A stretch of DNA of 64,000 nucleotides from the NCBI GenBank assembly GCA_037903355.1, contig JBAJFE010000005.1:2728001-2792000 (forward strand). Direction: 5' to 3'. The stretch's first letter is position 1, and each line of letters opens with the position of its first letter. The translations under genes were made by a program, and so were the position numbers. Source of the stretch: Trichuris trichiura (Eukaryota; Nematoda; Enoplea; Trichinellida; Trichuridae). Below, in pieces: positions 57,732 to 64,000 of the stretch. The notes below the pieces were generated by a model. The model saw nothing but the letters and a program-made list of their open reading frames with translations. It had not been told where the DNA came from and ran no database searches.

Positions 57732-60700
57732 ACCGTCGCCGAATCGCATTTCGTTGAAATAACGCGTTTAATTTGAAAAAGTACGCAGTCAAAGAATGTC
57801 ACTCAAAAAGCAATTAAACAAATCACAATTCTTCCTTTGACTTGAAAGGCGCAGTCTTTTTTAATACAAAAACAAAAAATTTCACTTTCTTTCTTTCTTT
57901 GGCGTTTTCACTAATTTCGAAGAATACAGTTTTTTTGAGCTTACATGAAAAAATATATGGAAACGCTTCCATCGATCGTACGCAGCGCTGATGACGAGAA
58001 AGGTCGCTGCTTCAGAAATAAAAGAAAAACTACACACGGCTGATTCTTGCGTACAAAAGCTTTGAAGCTCTACGCACCTGTAGGAAAAATCGAAGTTTCA
58101 AGCGAAGCCTACGAATTTATCAATAATAATAAAACTGAATGAGTATTTTGCAGCTGACAGATATAAATACAATCTTGATCTCGAAGAAAACTTAATCATA
58201 TGTCTCGCCAAACAGTTCAGCATTTATGAACGCACGAAAAAACGCAGTTGGCCATAACACCATTTTAAATTTAAAAATATGCGTTACCGGTTAATGGCAA
58301 CAATACTCGACGAACGTTCAAAGTTTAAGTGCTACAGCCAATCCATGAAATTAGAAATTGCGTAAATGACTTGGCAATGCATAGGATGATGTATGAAACA
58401 CTTAACGCTTTGCACATTGCTAAGCATTATATACAACTTCTAACGGAAAATCGGCGAAGTGTTCAATCGACCGTTTTCATCTATGCCCCTGCAAGCATAC
58501 AGTAGCGACACCTATGCGACAAAGTGTGACCTAAATATTAGTCGCTCTGTATAATGGCTTAGGTATTGTATGCAATATGTACGCAAAGTATGCAGCATGT
58601 GAAAATATTACGAACATTTCATACTTTGCCTGAGACTGTCACGTAACCTACAGAGCGCCGGCACTCCGTATATTGGCTGTAAAATATGGAATATGAAACT
58701 TAGAAAGTAGTAGAATCATTACGAGATTATTATTGAGAAAGCTTTTGGGATGCGTACTGCCCAGAGCTTGAGCTCACGCATACAGGAGATGAAGGCGCGA
58801 AAAAGTGTTTCCTGAAAAGTAAATGCATAAAAATCGTACGGTAGTTGAAAGGTTCAATCAGTTTGCGTAATCAAGACGCGACTACCTGCACAGTATTTAA
58901 ATTAAGAAAAAAAAGGGTTTTGACGTAATCAGTTTCGGTCAACCGAAAGTATAGACTCATTACTGAGCGAACGAACGAATCGATCTGGATAATGCGAAGT
59001 TCACGATAATGAAAGAGAACACATTCCAATCAACTAAACGTGAAACGCTCTCCTAATAAAACGTTTCCCCAAAGGAACAGCAGTGAATTTGTTTACGACC
59101 ATTCATTCGGATAATAGGCTCAACAAACTTGACGTACAACGCAACTTTTCAACACATTCTATCAAAGCGGAGTGGCGCAATCGATTATCCGTCCAGCTCG
59201 CGCATTTTGGTCGTTCAATATTTTAGGGGAGGCAAAAAAATTAATTTTTGCTTCCAATTTCGGCCGCGGTATCCCTTCAAACATTTGGACAACCCGGAAT
59301 ATCCCGAAAAAAGAAAATTACGCCTACAATGGAAGCTCGAACCGGCAACGCCTAAATAACTGATTTCAAAAGACAATAGGCGCCAAATCGGTCAGGAAAA
59401 GCTGGTGGAAGAAAGTTAACGCGCTTAATTGACGAATTTTAATATTAAAAATTAAAGAGAAGCAGATATAAGCAAAGAATAAAGCCAGCATTGTTGCTAA
59501 TACAATGTAGCCGCCGAATTCTGCATTATTTTATTTTTTTCGACAATATCATTGCTTTATCTTTACCTCGCCTTTATATTTAATCCGACTTGATTTCATT
59601 ACTGTACCACTACTGCATTCCATTTATGCTAATTTACTTCTTTTATTAAACTCGGGGAATACATCTGTCTGTTTAATTGCTTTGTTTTTATACCGTTTAT
59701 TCCTTTATCCATCTGCGTTATTTTTGTTTTTTTTGAATTTATACCATTTTCATTACGGCTTTATAAACAGATTAATATTATTTTGTGTTAAATCTTTTTT
59801 TCCAGCTTTAAACTGATCGCCTCATCTGCTTATTGCCGACTTTAATATTTTCGCTTTTTCTTCGGCGACATTGACGCTATGCCACATAAAGGATATAAGA
59901 AACTGAGACACTGTATCATTTCGTATCATTAGTAAAAGTAAAGGTAATAAGAATAAATAAAGACGAGAGCTAACGGAGTGAAGACCAAAAATGGATGCTT
60001 TATGCAAGTTGAGATTTTCAAATCTCAAAGGGCCGCATACACTGTGTCTACGGAAATGAGCGCAACAAAACTAGCAGTACTCTACTTCGCAAAGCGTTCC
60101 ATTATCATCCAAGCGGTTCCTAAGCCCCGGTTAGGTGTCGCGTTGGGTCTGACCAAAAATGGGAATAATAAAATACTACGTCTTGTGAAGAAACAAAGCT
60201 AGGAAAAATTTCTCAATGGGAACGTGAGTTTGTCTTTCCTTTTACAGGTAAAACCGTTGCTCACTGAGTGCCTGACTTTGAATGAAAGCAAAACTGAAGC
60301 GAAAAATAACGGAAAGAAAATATAAAGCTTTTACTTTAACGTGTCCACTCTAAAGATAACATTCAGACGTTTAAAGCGAAAAGTTTAAAGTGCGGAGCTG
60401 AGCAAACACCTTTTCAACTTTAAAATTTTAAAATGAACATTTACCGGTCATTACTGAAAGTAAGAAGTCCCGAAGGGCAATAAACCTTTTCAAAATCTTA
60501 CTTGTTTCTTCCTAAAAGACAAATTGAAATGAGCGTAGACGTTTGGAAAGTCAGTAACGGGACAACTTAATGTTCATGAAAAATGCAACAGGAAGCGCTT
60601 TGGTCAATCTTTCGCGGTGCAAAATGATATTCGCTTAAACAACGCGCTGTTGCCTTTCGCGGACGGTAGCTGAAAAACAAAAAAGCAATTAAATTGCAAA

Positions 60701-61800
60701 AAGTATCCCGTCTCACAATTTGTGGCTCATTCCGTAGGCGATTACAGAACAAGTCCGCCGCGCCTAACCGAATCTCTGATGAAATAAAATTACAGTTGAA
60801 GTTGACAAGTTGAATTGACCAAACCGGGAATTGAACGTCGCTATGGGGATATGTAAAAAGTTTGACTTAACAAACTGCTAACTCGTTCTTGCTCTGAGAA
60901 CGCAACGCGCAATTTACGTCCGGGAATATGGACTACTTTTCCAACGCTCAGCCGCACAGTCTGAAACAAATACTACAAACGGATTATCCGGCAAGCCTTA
61001 TCCACTCGCGCAAGCAGGCAATTGCTTTCAGCGACTGATGACGTCATAGTAATCTACCTTAAAAGATTAATATGAAAAAAAGCCCAACCAACGGATTGAA
61101 TGGAATTATAATCTTACCGTATTTCAAGGTGCTCTTAGTCAGTTTGTGAATTAATCAACTTGAAATGCCGTATCGAATTTTTTCTCATTTACCAACCCGA
61201 CCCGAAGCTCCAAGCGATCGCCGACGTAATCTAATAACACGCTTAGCTGTTCTCGTCGGCCAATAGCCTTTTCCATTCCCAATAAACAAACAAAAATCGA
61301 CCAACTCAATTAACTGCGGTCGGCGGGAAAAAAAAGTAAGCTACTTCGTCGTTGTACCAGTTACGTTGAACTATTCGCAACATAATATAAAGAGCTTGCT
61401 TGTCAAATTATGCGCGTTGGCGAAGTGGGCCTCAAACAAGCAATGCGTTACTATCAGAAGAAAATATTGCTAACAAAAATGAAACCGCCACGTTAACGCG
61501 AGTATTGAATTAAAACTTCCTAATTAAAATTTTTTTTGCTTGAAATACAAATTAGTTGGCAGGCAAGCTTGCACGCTTCGTCTTAAAAGCAACCAAAGTA
61601 GGTAGGCAGCTTTTGCGTACGTTTACAGATTGGCTTTTTTTAACGTTACGTAAGGAAAATCGTATCCATTCAGGGTTGAACAATGGGAGCTAATCGTTGA
61701 CAAGTAACTGAAAAAGCGTTTGAAATTTTACGCCTGCGCACTCGGCGAACCAAAAAGCAAAGCGGAAAATGAAACCTACGGATAAAGCTACAATTACGGC
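57732..61800. other. No recognisable gene
   Basis: Mostly unassigned. A plus-strand stretch at 59,160-59,363 (RAFWSFNILGEAKKLIFASN) looks protein-like and could be an exon, perhaps of the downstream gene, but I found no match or join. The frame at 59,978-60,202 is likewise unidentified. Confidence 0.35.
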
Positions 61801-61805
61801 ACATC

Positions 61806-61955
61806 AAGCTGCCTTTTAAGGAATCGATTACCACGGAGCGCAATGAATGGTGGCTATCGCTTGAAAAGATGGAAAATTACGCGCGAGCCGGGTCGAAAAT
61901 TTTACACGTCATCAAAGGGGCATACAAGAACTCAGCATGGGTGCTGCAAGCCTAA
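61806..61955 (+). other. Possible exon upstream of the BIRC6-like gene
   Basis: An open stretch containing ERNEWWLSLEKMENYARAG and ending in a stop after WVLQA. It has coding character but no family that I recognise. Confidence 0.2.
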
Positions 61956-62299
61956 AGCAAGTAGCATCAACGTTGTCAACAAGGAAGGCAAAAAAATGAC
62001 AGCTACTTTTCGTTCACTTTACACACGCTTTACGATTGCTACAATAACAAGTCGTTCATTCATCAAATAATCTCATAGTGAAATGGGAAAAACTAATTCT
62101 AGAGGAGAACGGTTGCTAGCCAACGAGAAAAAGGAATCCGCCGGCTTTAGCATAACGTTGAAACGCTATGACAATGAAAGATGGATGTTGTTGGAAATGA
62201 CAAGTGATCGCCTACTAACAAATACATACGGCCTGAAGGCAGCTAAAAAGCCATTGAAACAATCGATGCTACTTTGGTCGGTTAGTTCTCGTCATGAGG

Positions 62300-63803
62300 T
62301 CACATTCCACCAGAGAGCGCCACAGTCGCCTTGAAAAGCATTACCAATCCACTGTTGCCAAGCGACGAGTGCCAAACGTTGCGTATAAGCGCGCGCAAAA
62401 GAAGCGGAAAGGTCGAGCCTCCAATCGACTGCTTCGTTTTTGTCTGGACAAAGTTAAATGAGCTTGAAAGCTCCAAGGCGACGCGGATGCTTTACTCCGG
62501 AAGCTACAGACCAAAAGAAACGCTGCCCATAGCGGTGGTTCGATTACTGGGCAAAGCCCAACGTTGTTTGGACTGAAGGTGCATGGGCACGTCAGTCTCG
62601 TTGGCTTCCTCGCCGGAACAGCACGATGGTAGTCCAGTGGAGCGCGCCAAAGAGATACTAAGGCAAAACCCGCTTAAGATGAGCTCTATGGTACGACTGG
62701 AAAGAATTATCAACGAAGCCGATAGTGGTGAGAAACTTCAACTGCTCAACGGAGGTATTGTACGCCGCATCATTGAACTTATTAGCACTTTGCACAACAG
62801 CTGGAGCGCAGCCAAACTTGAAAGTCCAATGAACGGTAGCAACATCAATTTTGCCAAAGTTCCGTTGGCTGCAAGCAGATGTCGCAACCACGGTTTTGTC
62901 ACGCAGATAACGGTTGGTCGACGTAAAGCCAACGCAATGGCGCTAAGCCGAGGTATTGGATACAGTTGTGGGTCGACCAGGTGCCAATGGGATATCGAAA
63001 GGTACATAGAAGAAACTATAGTTAGGGAAGAGCAATTGGCTTGGCTTATGAATGCGCTGGCGGCCTTTCTCTATTCTTCCAGCGGAGACTTTTCCCATCC
63101 GGAAACAGTATTCGAAAAGCTTGGCCAATTGGAACTGAATCACGTCGTAGATGAAATAAGCAACATTCTTCAACAATCGACAATCCATTCGATGATTACG
63201 TATCATTTGAAAAACCAGTCCATTTACGACATTTCCGAACGCCTTGACTTTTACCAAGCTTTGTTGAACATGGTTTGTTGTATAGTTATTCACCCAGGGC
63301 TTATGAACTATGTTCTACGGCCTGACGGTCCCCCGGAGGAATCTTTACTGCTCCGTCTGTTGCCCAACTTTCGCTCACTGATAGTTTCTTATCTGGCCTT
63401 TACCAGATTGAAGTTAAGAACTCCCGACCTTAGGCTGACAGAATTTCTAGAAATGGTCGACTCGTGCCAAAGACTGATGAACGCCTGCAATAAGCGCTAC
63501 GTAGGTTTGACCGCCAAAACTATTGCAACAACGCCATACATGGATGTCAATTCGACAATATCCGCTAAAAAAAAGACCAGTCGCCCATTATGCGATGAAT
63601 CGGAACCGCAGGCAAATGAGATTACTACCGATTCGGATGCTCAACCAATAACCCCATTGTCGCCTGCTTCCGTCTACTACAGAGCGATGAAATCGTTGCA
63701 AATTCGATCGTGGCGATTCATTGACGAAAACGGCAAACTGTTGCTACCTTACTCTTATTACAAGGAGGCGAAGGCACTCAATCCTCTTAGCCCTTCACTT
63801 AAG
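62300..63803 (+). CDS. BIRC6: BIRC6 (BRUCE) homolog, internal part
   Basis: BIRC6 is a giant anti-apoptotic ubiquitin-conjugating (E2/E3 hybrid) enzyme with an N-terminal BIR and a C-terminal UBC domain. The main exon ends at 63803 on a GTAAGC donor. It matches the region just N-terminal of the UBC domain: ISNILQQSTIHSMITYHLK and LDFYQALLNMVCCIV correspond to the vertebrate helical block around SSYLRNDSVLDM, and YYRAMKSLQ, then DENGKLLLPYSYYKEAKA, correspond to VAVMKKLQ and DGKLGFKVNYHYMSQVKNA. The UBC domain should lie beyond the window. The open frame at 62,316-62,540 (TLRISARKRSGKVEPPIDCF) is probably the preceding exon. A TGA separates it from the main frame, and a donor after PKETLPIA with an acceptor before HDGSPVERAK would join them in phase. 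The start is therefore inferred. Confidence 0.8.
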
Positions 63804-64000
63804 GTAAGCATTTCTGACGATCCCGTAATCGCCACCTGACGTTTTGCTAACCATTTAAAATTGCGGAAACCTATCACGGTCTCGACAGGATAGAGCTCTC
63901 TCAGCCTGGATTCGTCCAACCTAAGTATTGTTAATGGGAAATGGCATGACGACACTAAGGAGACAGACAGTAAATCGATTTTGCCAGCGAACGAAAAACG

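Overview
This window is genomic DNA from an invertebrate animal. It has split genes with GT-AG introns, many of them only about 50-60 nt long with TTTCAG/TTGCAG-type acceptors, mixed with long transposon-filled introns. It carries Penelope-like, Tigger/pogo-like and hAT-like elements and no prokaryotic features. The small introns fit a nematode or another small-intron invertebrate, but I cannot name the phylum from sequence alone.

Layout. 0-10 kb: no intact gene, a palindromic hairpin, a Penelope-derived foldback element (5.1-5.8 kb) and a decayed reverse transcriptase on the minus strand (about 8.5-9.0 kb). 11.0-12.3 kb: a GC-rich 40-bp minisatellite. 13.7 kb: a GIY-YIG endonuclease remnant. 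16.2-19.5 kb: a pseudogene segment of the RNA polymerase I large subunit (POLR1A), paralogous to 46.2-48.9 kb. 20.5-21.8 kb: first of three Tigger-like deletion derivatives. 24.3-36.2 kb: a six-exon gene for a 1,120-residue type I membrane protein with several kringle modules; intron 1 holds a broken Penelope element and intron 3 a Tigger element with another foldback nested inside. 37.2 kb: a perfect 36-bp-arm palindrome. 38.5-39.7 kb: third Tigger copy. 42.3 kb: a 280-bp foldback. 42.8-48.9 kb: the better POLR1A-like copy (minus strand), 5'-truncated with a frameshift and an in-frame stop; one intron holds a hAT-like MITE whose empty site survives in the 16.8-kb paralog. 49.6-53.8 kb: a complete 11-exon CDK5RAP1 homolog (minus strand) with a 1.7-kb foldback element in intron 2. 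55.8-57.7 kb: a plus-strand dsRNA-binding-domain gene. 62.3-64.0 kb: an internal part of a BIRC6 (BRUCE) homolog running off the window.

The most interesting theme is one family of mobile elements with inverted arms (five copies at 5.1, 25.8, 33.1, 42.3 and 51.5 kb). The arms carry a CTGANGA...GAAA core resembling hammerhead ribozymes known from Penelope-like elements, and the copies are bounded by 12-17-bp target-site duplications. One copy retains Penelope reverse transcriptase and GIY-YIG remnants; the others look non-autonomous. The second theme is the kringle receptor-like gene, whose six exons join in consistent phase by hand. All coordinates are read by eye; exon joins were checked only for GT/AG and reading phase.
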